DNA from: Branchiostoma floridae
Taxonomy: Eukaryota; Chordata; Leptocardii; Amphioxiformes; Branchiostomatidae
Assembly (NCBI RefSeq): GCF_000003815.2
Contig: NC_049990.1
Span: 7,715,010 to 7,779,009, forward strand
Direction of reading: 5' to 3'
DNA: 64,000 nucleotides
Both the position numbers and the translations under genes were made by a program. The notes beneath the pieces were generated by a model. That model ran no database searches and was not told where the DNA came from. It worked only from the letters and a program-made list of their open reading frames with translations. Below, one piece after another: positions 51,379 through 62,390 of the stretch (within the stretch, counting starts at the first letter, position 1; the number at the start of each line of letters is the position of its first letter).

Positions 51379-51614
51379 AGGTGGTATCTCACTGCACTTG
51401 GGGCACCAGTGTGGGGATCGTTCACCCCGCGGCCCGGTACTGTCGTGTTATTTTCGCCGATTTATCATAATTTAAATATTGCGTAATACATAAAAGTAAC
51501 ACAACAAAATATACAAAAGTGAGACAATTCGTTCTTTATCTCGGAAATTTGTTGAGTAATCTTTCGAACCCCGCAATGCCACACAGGAGCTCCAAGCGCA
51601 ATGAGATACCACCG
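51379..51614. mobile_element. Small inverted-repeat element with TTA target duplication, upstream of F
   Basis: The ends AGGTGGTATCTCACTGC and the inverse complement of CGGTGGTATCTCATTGC enclose 236 bp and are flanked by TTA. The homologous site 5' of C is empty and reads CTTAGTGTCC. It fits a PIF/Harbinger-like MITE. Its ends resemble the AGGTGG ends of the 48245 element. Confidence 0.8.
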
Positions 51615-51779
51615 TTAGTGCTTCTGACATGCATGACATTGAAGTGCCAATTGCTAAAATGTGTATCCACTTCAGGACAAAGAAACACACCAACTATTTA
51701 CAATGTCACATAATGACAACAGTACTAGCATAGATAATCACCCGTTCGGCCAGTTCAGAAGGAAGGTGTCACCTTTTGA

Positions 51780-51787
51780 TGACGTCA
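51780..51787. promoter_or_regulatory. CRE palindrome upstream of gene F
   Basis: A perfect TGACGTCA in the context TTTTGATGACGTCACCTCCC, about 0.65 kb upstream of the start codon of F. It could also serve the divergent MCT-like gene. Confidence 0.5.
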
Positions 51788-52309
51788 CCTCCCAAACCCT
51801 CCAGGTTACCTTGGCCCAGTTCACACAGGGACAATTTTTAGGTAAATACTGTATTGGGGGAAAAGATCGGAACGAACCTTCCCCGCTTTCCGACACACAA
51901 CAACGGTATATTCTGGTCAGAAAACATCGAGATTTTTCCTCACAACAAGGACGTTATATGACGTCCTTGCTCACAACAATACCTTAAAGATTAACTTCAC
52001 ATAAAAATCAGTATGCCATGAATGCACAACCGTTCTAATCTTAGGCACTGCAAGGAACAAAACAAACGTTGTGTCGACAACCTTGAAAGTTAAACTAAAC
52101 ATAGAAGGAGAAACGGCATACCATGTAAGTCAACGTAGAGAAGCTATTCTTTACAAATTGCGCAAAAAAAGCACAGACAAGATATACTTTTCTTGCGACA
52201 AAGCCTTACCTTTGTTGATGGTAACGCCACTCACCCTCAGGCAAGCAATTACTCATAGTCAAGTAGCTTCCCACAAAACAGGCATCAAAAGTTGTTGGAC
52301 AAGGTTCGT

Positions 52310-52462
52310 TACTCTCCAAGCAGAGGTTGGTGGGGAAAATGGTGACCTTTACCTTTCATCATTTTTTTTTCGACCGGCATTTTTTGGTGGGAATGCCGGT
52401 CTAAAAAAATTGATGAAAGGAAAAGATCACGATTTTCCCCACCAACTTCTGCTTGGAGAGTA
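52310..52462. mobile_element. Hairpin MITE, TACTCTCCAAGCAGA family
   Basis: Two arms of about 70 bp are inverse complements with few mismatches around a loop of about 10 bp; the ends read TACTCTCCAAGCAGAGGTTG. They are shared with the 683-bp element at 19565-20247, so this is a short derivative of that family. Flanks (AAGGTTCGT and GGACAATGT) do not show a clean target duplication. Confidence 0.85.
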
Positions 52463-52639
52463 GGACAATGTGGCATTAGAGTCGGACAAGCTGCAAGTCG
52501 AATCTTTTTCGGTATGTGGCGCTGCTGCACTGTTTTTGTTTCGTCAGCTGGTTTGTTGAGGTCATACGCAGGTCACAGACTGCGCCACGGGCACGCGTGT
52601 ACTTTGTTGTCAATCAAAGTGTTCCTGGTTCCTCTTCTT

Positions 52640-52810
52640 CAAGTTCGTCTTGTATCATGAATACGATCTGAAATTCCTACAGATGAACTTTCTATAGGCT
52701 CAACTCGGAGATGGCGGAAACAGGAAGGAGCTGACAAATATAATTCCCAGAATTGTAAAGGTTCAAGGAGGAAGTATAACGGTTTCATACGTGCCGAAGC
52801 CGGTTCGCAG
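52640..52810 (+). other. Candidate 5' non-coding exon/promoter of the MCT-like gene
   Basis: Unique sequence begins where array similarity ends. It includes GGAGATGGCGGAAAC, similar to the ATGGCGG element common near animal transcription starts, and ends at a good donor (CGCAG/GTAACG). A matching acceptor (TTTGGCAG) lies 12 bp before the MCT start codon region at about 54419. The ATG here opens only a seven-codon frame. This is inference from splice signals alone. Confidence 0.3.
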
Positions 52811-53217
52811 GTAACGTTAGGTCCGTACAGTCTACTACTAGAATGTGACATTGTACAGTGTGCAGTAGCTCAGTTCTTTTCCCACTTTGTTCATGGTTGT
52901 AATGTAACGTTATATGACAATTTGTTCGTTGTACGGAAATCTTGATACTCGACTGACTTTTAAATATTTATCTTGTGTGCCATATGTTTAATATGTAACC
53001 TATAACAAAGGGTCTTTTTTGTTTAGTCATGCTTATTTCTCAAACACAGTTATATTCTAATTATTTTATAAACCATGTCAAATCCTTAATGCCACCCTCA
53101 ACAAAATGTATTTCTCAACAGCGATAGAATAGAATGGAATTTATTTGATTAAAACCAATCCTAGACCAGGCAGAAACGGTACGTACTGTATAACTAGTCA
53201 TGGGCCGTGGAATAGAC

Positions 53218-53358
53218 ATGTGTAACTAGACAATGATAGTACTACAAGCCATCATGGATTTCATTTGATTCCCAGGATTCTCTCCTGATTGTATTGACCT
53301 TTGACCTCTTATGACTGCTGTATGAGATATTGAATTCTGGTATCCAGCCGTAATATAG
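53218..53358. repeat. Direct repeat, left copy
   Basis: About 140 bp beginning ATGTGTAACTAGACAATGAT and ending CAGCCGTAATATAG. It recurs at 53876-54016 in the same orientation with few differences. Confidence 0.85.
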
Positions 53359-53724
53359 CTCCCGAGTCTCTTCTCTCCTCTTTATATTACCAGGCTAATA
53401 TTGAATTGGAAAGTCTCACAGAGATCGTGCACGTGATGGTGGATAATTGCCATTGTTATCACCATGATGTAAGTCCAGGATTCGACCCAGTATCCATGCA
53501 CCACATTTGCGTCATGATTATGTCAATTATCAATTCTGATTATTTCCCCTACATCATACAGTACTTGTGACCCATAATTCTAGTATTATCTGGTATATGG
53601 TCTTTTGATTGATGCCGTTCATTGCTATGTCCGCATTGTGCAGAGATCTGTGTACTCTGCCATTCATCATATGGTTCAAATCCCCTAGAGCCTGGGTCTG
53701 GATATGGCTGGATTACATAGATAT

Positions 53725-53875
53725 ATGTCTCTGTGGCTAAGCGGTAATGCAACCCCACTGCTTGGCCATCTGGATCCAATTCCATGGATCCGTGGGCCTG
53801 AGTTCGATCCCGTGGTCGGCTCAGCTTGGACAATTGTTGTAAGGGATTACATTCGTCTTTTGAAAGGGACGTAAA
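53725..53875 (+). mobile_element. tRNA-derived SINE-like sequence
   Basis: A-box-like TGGCTAAGCGG (about 53734-53744) and B-box-like GAGTTCGATCCC (about 53800-53811) are spaced as in RNA polymerase III promoters of tRNA origin. A non-tRNA tail follows and ends near GAAAGGGACG. The body does not fold into a convincing tRNA, and it lies between direct repeats, so a SINE is the better reading than a tRNA gene. Confidence 0.5.
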
Positions 53876-54016
53876 ATGTGTAACTAGACAATGATAGTGC
53901 TACAAGCCATCATGGATTTCATTTGATTCTCAGGATTCTCTCCTGATTGTATTGACCTTTGACCTCTTATGGCTGCTGTATGAGATATTGAATTCTGGTA
54001 TCCAGCCGTAATATAG
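53876..54016. repeat. Direct repeat, right copy
   Basis: Second copy of the 53218-53358 segment. A further part of the left flank (CTCCCGAGTCTCTTCTCTCC) recurs at about 54099, so the copies were separated by later rearrangement. Confidence 0.85.
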
Positions 54017-54430
54017 CCGTAATATTGAACCAATGTCTTACTGAATTCGAAGCTGGGTTCTGTTAATGTTATGACCTTGGATCCAGCCGTAATATAGCTC
54101 CCGAGTCTCTTCTCTCCTCCTCCAACCAAGTAAAACAGCCTTATGACTCAGATTGGGTATCTGGGTGTCAGATAGGTACTGGCTGTAATAATATACCATT
54201 ATGGGGTATACATGTATAAAGCAACACACTTTGCATTGATATCAAGAAGACCAAGGGTGATGACTCAGTGTGCTTGGTCTGAAATGCAAGCCATAGCATA
54301 GCCACATTTGTTCTATATATGTTACTTAAACATTAGGATCATACTTAAGCTCAATGACTGCTTTACCATGTAGTGATACATGTAATGATGATACATGTAT
54401 TACATTTAAATTTGGCAGGTAGTTTGAGGA

Positions 54431-54933
54431 ATGTCTGGCAGCAGAAGGAAAGTGCAGTACCTGGACCGGCCACCAGATGGCGGCTGGGGCTGGATGGTGG
54501 TGTTCAGCAGTTTCCTGGTGCACGTCGTGGTGATCGGGTCCATCAAGTCCTTCGGCGTGTTCTACGCTGCCTTCCGAGAGGTGTTCGATGAGGGCGCGGG
54601 AGACACGGCCTTCATCAACTCTACCCTGGTGGGAGTGATGCTGATTTGCTGGAGATCNNNNNNNNNNNNNNNNNNNNNNNNNNNNNNNNNNNNNNNNNNN
54701 NNNNNNNNNNNNNNNNNNNNNNNNNNNNNNNNNNNNNNNNNNNNNNNNNNNNNNNNNNNNNNNNNNNNNNNNNNNNNNNNNNNNNNNNNNNNCCTTCCTT
54801 TCTTCCTTCCTTGCTTTTTCTTCTCTTCCTTTTCTTCTCTCTTTCTTCCCGCCTTCCTTCCTTCCTTCCTTCCTTCCTTCCTTCCTTCCTTCCTTCCTTC
54901 CTTCCTTTCTGCCTTTCCTCCTTTTTTTCTTTT

Positions 54934-54981
<48 letters not shown>

Positions 54982-57900
54982 TTTCTTTTTCCTCCTTCCT
55001 TCCCACCTTTAAACCTTCCTTCCTCCCTCCCTCTCTCTCTCCCAATTCCCTCCCTCTCTTCCTTCCTTTTTCCCTTCCTTTTGCACTATAAATAGCCCTT
55101 AGATCAGGCTTCAAAATCCAGTTTACATACTACAAGTTCCTGTTTTGAACTGGATTGATAGCGTAGTTAGTTGATCAGGGCTCCCATACTCTCCCGGGTC
55201 TCCCCTCACCAACAAGAGTACTATGGAAGCCCCAGTAAACTGACTAGGATCAGACACCCAAGCTACTGTATTTACCCCTATTTAAATTCAGAACATGTAG
55301 ATTGTAAGTTAACTGTCCTAACAACATGCAACATGCCACAGTGAGTTTAACGTCCTGTATTTTGGTGTAGCTCCCATCGCCAGTGCCCTGAGTAAGCTGA
55401 CCAGCTGCCGTGTGATGGTGTTCACCGGCAGTGTCCTGGCAGCCGTAGGGATGATCATCAGCTCATTTGCAACCAGCGTCCTGTACTTACTGGTCAGCCT
55501 GGGTCTGTTCACAGGTAAAACTGTTACTATCTGTACTATTCTGTCGAATCTTATCTTTCTTTTAGGAAAAATATTTGTTTTCAAAAATCGTAAATTTTCT
55601 TTGAATTTGTCTTCTTTTATATCTTTTTTTCATACTTTTATAGATTAGAAAAGAATATAGCAACAAGACAAGGTAAACTGCATAAACACAGGGGGAAGTG
55701 GGGAAACTTGAATAGCTTATTTTCTGTTAGCACCATACCTAAATACCTTAACAAATGTATAGTAATATTGCTTAATGAATTTGGGCAAAGGGGTTTAGGA
55801 CTAACTGTTGTTACTGGTTTTTGCTTTTACTTAGTGGTTTACATGTGTTTATGTATTTATTTGTATGCTTTCTTTTTGTTGTTGGTTTTTCAAAAATTAA
55901 TAAAGAAGGATTGAAAAAAAACAACAGTGTTACTATCCTCTCCTACCATGGTCACTGCTTGGATTAGGCCACAGCAAGTAAAATTGATGTTGACATCCTC
56001 TGCAGAATCAGAATCTAATGCAATAGCGGAAAAAAATGAAATGTTTTTCTGAATAGTTCAAATGTAATAAAATTAGTCGTCAACTTTGGGCCCCTAGTTG
56101 TTCTTGTTTCATTTGTATATAGTTTCATTTTTGCAGGCAAAGCATAGATAATACATGTAGTATAGATTTTAGGCTGATTAGGCACAAGTGATTTCAGAAG
56201 CTTTTGATACACTTGCTAAATAAAGAGACTCTTTTTATGCAATATTTCTTTTTTTTTTCTTTATAATTCTTTATTATATTTTCACTGATAAATATAACAG
56301 TCACACAACAGAAAATGAAGAACCTCCCTTAAATATTAACCTATCCAAGTCTAACAGCCACATTGTAAACTTAACAGCTCATATAATATGATTAATATTA
56401 TGTCATTACTAACGTTATTCATTTTGGTTATCAAATCATTACATATCATTTTATCACATTACATGTCATCTTTTCATATAAGCATTGTATCATTACTCGC
56501 ATAATCATTTCAGTATTGTAATCAAATATCATTATCACGTCATTTCTATATTCTTTCATGATTATTTCTACATTTCAAAATCAAATTAAACACAAAGTTC
56601 CCCACTTACCCCGATGCTTCTCCAGCTTCCCTCTCCGAGATGCAATGAGACGTTCAGTTTTTTCAAAAGTAGATATTAGTCTTTTAAAGGCCTGGAAGTT
56701 TATCATTTTTAAGCGTGCAATATTTCTTTATTCTCACCAATGGCAGTAAAATGTGAACCATTCAGAATTGCCCTGAAGAAGGTGACAGATGGTCAACGAA
56801 ACATTGGTGAAAATAAAGCAATGGTTGTGTAAAAAAGAGTCTCTTTATTCAGTGTCGTACCAACCTGATGAAACTATTCATGGATACATTTNNNNNNNNN
56901 NNNNNNNNNNNNNNNNNNNNNNNNNNNNNNNNNNNNNNNNNNNNNNNNNNNNNNNNNNNNNNNNNNNNNNNNNNNNNNNNNNNNNNNNNNNTCACGTCTA
57001 CATGATAGGGGTGGCTGGAGTGGGCTTGTGCAATCTCTTTGTGCCTTTTTGTCGTCGTATGCCTCGCTTGTGGTGTACATGGTGTGCTATGGACTGTTCT
57101 CGGGAGTGTCCACGCCCTGATCGCAGTGCTGGTCAGAGAGTACACCGGGGTGGCCAGACTGGCCAGCGGGATCGGATGGGATTGCTTGGTATCAGGCGTG
57201 GCATATCTACTGGGTGCACCTATTGCAGGTATGGCAGCTTGGTAAATTAGCCTTAAAGTCTTTCTTTCTTCTCCAAACTGTTTCCTGTCAGAAGTTCCAG
57301 GGCATGAATTACAAATCGGTATTCTAACACTATAATAGTATCGAGAGAGTAGTGGTAACCTGGTGTGCTTTGCTGAAAATTCAAGCCACATAATAAGGCT
57401 GCTTAAAACCACCGTGAACTTAAAACCACCGCAAACATTTTTCCATGGCAGTTAGAGAATACAGTGCATGGTTCTACCGCGAACTTAAGACCACCGCAAA
57501 AAGTCCTTTTTCCCGCTACCACAAAATTAAATCCCCTCAAACTTAAATGCATTTACAGTATCTACTTTAAAATACATCATGCTTCATCTCAGGTGAGACC
57601 CCGATTGTAATCTATACTAGTAGAATCGCCAATTCTCCTAGGAGAGATCCCGATCGGAGTTGGCCCTAGGACCAGCTCCGATCGCGATCTCTCCTAGGAG
57701 AATCGACGATTCTACTGGATCGTGATCTCTACTGTGACACATATATGAATAAACCATTCTAAGATGTCACTGCTTTACATTTTACTTTAATTTTAGCTCA
57801 AATTTTCTGTGTTTCCTGACTATTTCTTTGCCTTCACAATCCAGGCTGGCTGTACGACGCCACGGGGAACTACAACGTCTCGTTCTACTCCGCGGGAGCC

Positions 57901-58068
57901 ATGATCCTCGCGTCTCTCTGCGTCCTCTTCTTCGAGAAGTGTGCCAAACATGAACACCCTGACGGAGAGACCACGGAAGATGATCCTCCTTCACAAGACA
58001 TAAGTAAAGACAGTATAGATGGAACTGTAACAGAGCCGATTCTCACAGAGAGGGAAACAACAGTATAG
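54431..58068 (+). CDS. Monocarboxylate-transporter-like protein (SLC16/MCT family), incomplete
   Basis: A 12-transmembrane major-facilitator carrier for small monocarboxylates or related solutes at the plasma membrane. Visible exons are 54431 to the gap at 54658, 55369-55514, 56992-57228 and 57845-58068 (stop TAG). The first carries the family signature PPDGGWGWMVV and GSIKSFGVFYAAF. The second (APIASALSKLTSCRVMV) matches the TM3/TM4 region. The third matches TM8-TM11 and the last TM12 (DATGNYNVSFYSAGAMILA) plus a cytoplasmic tail. Exon phases agree between 57228 and 57845. The segment 56992-57228 needs two frame changes (near 57040 and 57115), so it is either poor sequence beside a gap or a decayed gene. 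TM2 and the central TM5-7 exons are not visible and may lie in gaps or be lost. The tail ends ETTV, a class I PDZ-ligand form. Confidence 0.8.
54658..54792. other. Assembly gap
   Basis: A run of 135 N that removes the 3' end of the first MCT exon. Confidence 1.
54793..55080. repeat. Polypyrimidine tract, (CCTT)n and (CTTT)n
   Basis: Almost pure C/T on the plus strand for nearly 290 bp, with CCTT and CTTT tetranucleotide runs. It borders the gap and probably caused it. Triplex formation is possible. Frames across it are artefacts. Confidence 0.97.
55640..55925 (+). mobile_element. Possible retroposon 3' end in an MCT intron
   Basis: AT-rich sequence ends in AATAAAGAAGG and a run of A, as an inserted polyadenylated copy would. 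No protein family is recognised in it. It lies in the intron after 55514. Confidence 0.3.
55926..56891. other. MCT intron, no coding exon seen
   Basis: AT-rich intronic sequence. About 56760-56885 includes GAAGAAGGTGACAGATGG and CAACGAAACATTGG, a phrase I associate with the 3' ends of some retroelements, possibly Penelope-like. That assignment is weak. No MCT exon with TM5-TM7 can be recognised before the gap. Confidence 0.4.
56892..56991. other. Assembly gap
   Basis: A run of exactly 100 N, probably a gap of unknown size, immediately before the TM8-TM11 exon. Confidence 1.
57402..57555. repeat. Interspersed repeat with ACCGCGAA/ACCACCGCAAA motifs (MCT intron)
   Basis: Shares AAAACCACCGC, TTTTTCCATGGCAG, AGAGAATACAGTGCATG and ACTTAAATGCATTT with the introns of ST8Sia genes C and F, which shows that the repeat is dispersed. 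Confidence 0.8.
57619..57716. repeat. 98-bp near-perfect palindrome (MCT intron)
   Basis: AGTAGAATCGCC and ATTCTCCTAGGAGAGATC on the left are mirrored by GATCTCTCCTAGGAGAAT and CGATTCTACT on the right. A centre contains CGATCGGAGTTGGCCC and its partner. CCTAGG and CGATCG are themselves palindromes. It is a hairpin MITE by structure. Confidence 0.85.
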
Positions 58069-58429
58069 CATTCTCACTAATTCTTACATCTTGCACACTA
58101 TGAGGACATTGTGTGGGAAAATGCCATATTGTTTTTGAAGAAGTGAGAATTTTGTCTCAAATATCTTTCCACATTGTATATGTCAATCTATTTGATAGCA
58201 CTATAGTAGTCTATTTGGAGAGTGCAGTAAAATAAGAAAGTGATACATATATATAGATCTAGAAGTGCAAATGAGTCAACAATCATGCTTTCAAGAACTC
58301 TACAGTATACTGCTTTCAGGGAATTAATGGTCTTCTTGAGACAGTTTTAATGTGTCAAACTATTAGATCTTTCATAAGTGATAAACCTTGTCAATAGTTT
58401 ATGTGGTTAATTAGGTAACATGTGCCAAG

Positions 58430-58600
58430 GTGGTCTCAGGGTCAGGGTTGTTGACTTTGTTGACGTAGAATCAAAAGTTTCTTGGTTCGAATCCCTAGTA
58501 GGCCACAATGTTGTGCCCGTTGGAAAGGCTCTCGTCTTTTTCCTCATTTGACTGAGGTGAAAAGGAGTTGAGGAAATCCTCTTGGAAAGGATATCTGCAT
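58430..58600 (+). mobile_element. tRNA-derived SINE-like sequence
   Basis: A strong B-box-like GGTTCGAATCCC lies at about 58482-58493, preceded by a loose A box (GTCTCAGGGTCAGG). A tail with GGAAAGGCTCTCGTC and CTCATTTGACTGAGGTGA follows. No complete tRNA fold is evident. Confidence 0.45.
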
Positions 58601-59299
58601 AATGTAGCTCAGATCAATTACTTGAGCTGAAAAAATTCTTATGTGTTTTTTCAATACTCTCTTCTCCAAGGTCCCCTACAATTATTGAATAGTGTACTAT
58701 TGTAAATGGTTTGCTTAAGTTCACATTACATTTTTATAAGAATACATTTGATGTAATGTTTTTAAGAACAAGACGACGATCCTATATATATATATATAAT
58801 ACTAAAATTAAGAACTCGAGCTATGGCATCTTAAGGTTACCCAAGGGTCACAGACGCATCGCGTGACAACAAGGGCAAAAGTGTAGAAAACTGAGACAAA
58901 ACAGTTAAGCCACGTGATACACTTGGAGTTTGACAAGATGTGTTCAGCTGATGAATTGATCTTGCGGCACAGCACAGAGCGTGGCAGCTTTAGACCCGTG
59001 ACAAGGAGGCGTCTTTATAATGGTGAGGTGAGCACAACTTGACCTTCGTTTACACAATTTACCCTTCAACTTCAAGCAAAAGTTCGGTTACAGCTAGCTG
59101 TTTTTTTTCGTATTTATCGGCTTTTCTATTTTGTGTTGTTCTCGTTGTCTTCCATCCCGAGCCGAATCTCTGTCTGTTGAGTATACAAAATTATTATCTC
59201 AGAATGTGCTTCAACTGATTGTAACCAAATGTATCAGGACCAGCAGGGAATGGGGCATCAATATTTAAAGCAGGCTGGACGTAAAACTGTCAGACCCAT

Positions 59300-59345
59300 G
59301 TAATGACATGTCTCATCGTCAATAAAGTCAAAGTCAAAGTCAGGC
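59300..59345 (+). mobile_element. LINE-type 3' tail with (AAAGTC)n
   Basis: CAATAAAGTCAAAGTCAAAG is the kind of short-motif terminal repeat found at 3' ends of CR1/L2-like LINEs. Only the end is visible, and the body upstream is not recognisable as coding. Confidence 0.4.
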
Positions 59346-60829
59346 CTTCGTAACAGGGAGATTGGAGAGTATGATTCAGCAAAAGGGGAATCATTGACCA
59401 GTAGAGTTAGTCCACAGTAAGGTTAACTTTCCCCTTACAGTGTTACTAGTCAGTCCCTATATATGGTGCCAACCCCACATGGCAAATTAAAGAACCTGCT
59501 ACACTGAACGAAAAGTCTGGTGTGAGTGGATCAAATCTGTCTGGTCTTACAAAGCTTGTACCTAGTGCACAAACCGGGTGTGTGACACCCAAAGGCCAGT
59601 TATGCGAGACAACCCAAAAGAAAAACAGCAAAAACAGATTTGTATCATAGCATGAAAGTGCATCTGTGTTGGTAGAATACCTTATAGAAATTGCTAAACT
59701 TTTAAAGATTTGTATCATGTCGTTAGTGATTTTACTAATATTTTTTGATTTTTTTTATATCTACCTTTTGTTCCAAATCAGTGGATTACTGCTTTATTTG
59801 TAGAGAATATTTTTATCTGTCACAAAATATGGAGAATTTTGTTATGCCTTTCCGGGAATTCCACATGTTTTGTATATGGTTATATATTTTACAGTCAAGT
59901 GTGCCAAGGAAACCCACATCAGGAAATATATCGGGTAGAAACAAAGTTGTAAAAGTAGAAAGAGAATACAACATGTCAGCTATAAATTATGATTAAGATA
60001 TCTCAGGCAAATATAAGATTTGTGTATCCTGTAATTGATATATTTTTCTGTCATTATTAATTGTGGCAAGTACGTATTCTTGTGCAATAAAAGTATCTGA
60101 ATGTTTAATTCATTTTCAATATCCATGGTTGTGTACATTTTTTTTGCCATGGCTATTAGTAAAAGATGATTAGTGGCAGTATGTGTAGAAATAGTTGGAA
60201 TCATCTGCTCCTATTTGATGAATTGTTGATATATTTAGCGGTGGTTCGAATTCAATCCACTTTCATCCTTTTTTTTAACCTTCCTACAGGATCATCTTCA
60301 GGGTTAGGGGTCAATGAGAGGTCAGTGTCGACAGGACCGATATTACCAAAGGCTGTGAAGAATGCTCATAATTTTCAGTATCACAAAATTTTCAGTATCA
60401 CAAAGAAGCGTAAGAGAAGTCGAATTCACTTAGTAAAATATGATTGTGTTTGTTGACATTGTACATATTCCATGTATCTGTCAACTATTCATTTGTTGCG
60501 ACCTGTACTTAACCCCATGGGTAATATGTACAATAAAGGTCTTCAATCATTCTTGATGGTTCCTAACAAATTTACTCTTGACAAAAGTGCAAAAATGTCA
60601 GCAGCATCTTGTCAATAATGGGAATTTTTTTATTGACAGAAACATCTTATCAACACCATCGGCCTTTTTACCAACTTGTTAAAGAGAGATTAACAACTAG
60701 AAAGGCCGACATTTGCTTGAGAGCAAATACAGCATATTTCAGCCATCTCCCTCCCCATGCAACAATAGGCTATTTCAAAATCACCCATTTGAAAAATCAC
60801 TTTTACTAATGACGGTTTAACCCAAAAAT

Positions 60830-61510
60830 GAGTCTTACAAAATTCCCCCGTTCAAGAATGGACTCCAGTGCACCCTATGTGAATTTGCACAATAGACCAG
60901 TCCAGAAATACTCCCACTGAAACCTTGGCCTTTTGAATAAGAAACCAAATCCAAAATTGAATTTAGCAAAAAAGGTCCCAGTGCATAAAAAGGTATAATA
61001 GACCAGTCTAAAAACACTTCCACTAAAATTGAATTCTTGAATCATCACCCGTTCAAAACTGAATTTGAAAAAATCCCCCTTCCGTGTGCGAAAAATGGAC
61101 TCTTCCATGTAAAGTAGAGCAGTCCAAAAATACATCCGCTAAAATAGGACTTTGACATAATCACTGAAGTCCAAAAAATGGATTTAAAAAAAAAGCCCCC
61201 TCTATGCAAGAATGGACTCTTCCAGAACACCCATGTAAAATTGCAAATTAGACCAGTCCAAAAATAACCCTACTGAAAGACTTTGACAAACTAGAAGTCA
61301 CCAAAGTCCAAAATATGAATTTTGAAAAATCCCCCCTCCGTGCGAGAATAGACTCTTCCAGCACACATTCTGTAAAATTGCAAAATAGACCTGTCCAAAA
61401 ATGCATCCACTGAAAGACTTCACCAGTCCAATGATGAATTTAAAAAAAAAAAAACGAACCCCTCCGTGTAAGAATGGACTCTTCCAGATAACACCGGGCT
61501 CGCTGATTGG
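60830..61510. repeat. Degenerate tandem repeat, unit about 100-110 bp
   Basis: About five to six diverged units share AGAATGGACTCTTCCAG, TAGACCAGTCCAAAAATAC and AAATCCCCCCTCC. No coding potential is convincing across them. Confidence 0.8.
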
Positions 61511-61759
61511 CTGCCACCCCCCCCTCTTTAGGATATAGATTCAGGCTAAGTGATTGGTTACCTATCTAATTAGATTAAATAGACATATATGCCAGTAGGT
61601 CCAATCTGCAGCTGGGGGTCAACGACCTTAAGGTCATTGACCCCTCTGGCTATTGGAAAATGACAAAAAAATCCCCAAATATATCATTTTGACGTAGTCT
61701 ATGACAAAAATTATACATGTGTCATTTGAATGAATATCTAGTGCACCCTTTTACCAAAA

Positions 61760-62390
61760 TTTAGGTCATTTGGTTTTAAAACCAGAGCACAATAGCCAAA
61801 AGTGTACTTTTTGGTCATAAAATGGCCAAATAATCGCAAAATTGAGCATTTTATTGTACCGTATGCCTCAAGTGTTATTGAATCCATGTGCGCATATGTC
61901 TAGGGCACTCCTAATTCAGGTCATCCGGTTCTAAAACCAAGGTACAGGAGCAAAAAGTGTCCTTTTTTGGTAAAAAAAAATGACCAAAAAATCGCAAAAA
62001 TAAGTATTTCGTTATACTGTACACCAAAACTGATATTGAATCTATATGGGGGACTTATCAAGGCACATCTGTACCAAATTTCAGCTCATTCGGTTATAAT
62101 ACCAGGGTACAGGGGGCCCAAATATACAGTTTTGGTCTTAAGATGACCAAAAAACCTTAATAAAATCATTTAAGAGACAGATATGGAAAAAATGAAAAAA
62201 AACGTCCGAGGGTATTGGCCCACTCTACCCTTGTGCCAAATTTCAAGTCATTCGGTTGAGGAACAAGGGAGATACCGTGTTCTGAAGATTTGACAGGAGA
62301 AAGAAAGAAAGAAAGAAAGAAAGAAACATTACGAATACAATATATTTCACCATACCTATGGTATGGCTGAAATATAATGAATTACGGTAC
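61760..62390 (+). repeat. Dispersed repeat with internal sub-repeats and (GAAA)n end
   Basis: At least three copies of a phrase like CCAAATTTCAGGTCATTCGG, each followed by GGTACAGG or GGGAGATACC and by AT-rich filler, lead to (GAAA)n at about 62299-62325 and then to an ATTTCACCATACCTATGG palindrome. It looks like the 3' part of a retroelement, family not identified. Confidence 0.6.

Larger units (their letters stand above)
51133..54430. other. Divergent intergenic interval between gene F and the MCT-like gene
   Basis: 5' flank of F (minus strand) and presumed promoter side of the MCT-like gene (plus strand). It contains two small inverted-repeat elements (51379-51614, 52310-52462), the CRE (51780-51787), the end of array similarity near 52.64 kb, a candidate 5' exon (52640-52810), and directly repeated segments flanking a SINE-like sequence (53218-54016). 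No complete gene is seen. Confidence 0.75.

Noticed and set aside
53725-53875. Functional tRNA gene
   Set aside because: A- and B-box-like motifs are present, but acceptor and anticodon stems do not pair convincingly. SINE-like origin is more likely.
54326-55114. Lysine/glutamate-rich or serine/phenylalanine-rich frames near 54.8-55.1 kb
   Set aside because: They are translations of the polypyrimidine tract and the gap.
56760-56890. Hammerhead ribozyme suggested by CTGATGA and CGAAAC
   Set aside because: The motifs occur in the wrong order and without the required stems in the sequence visible before the gap.
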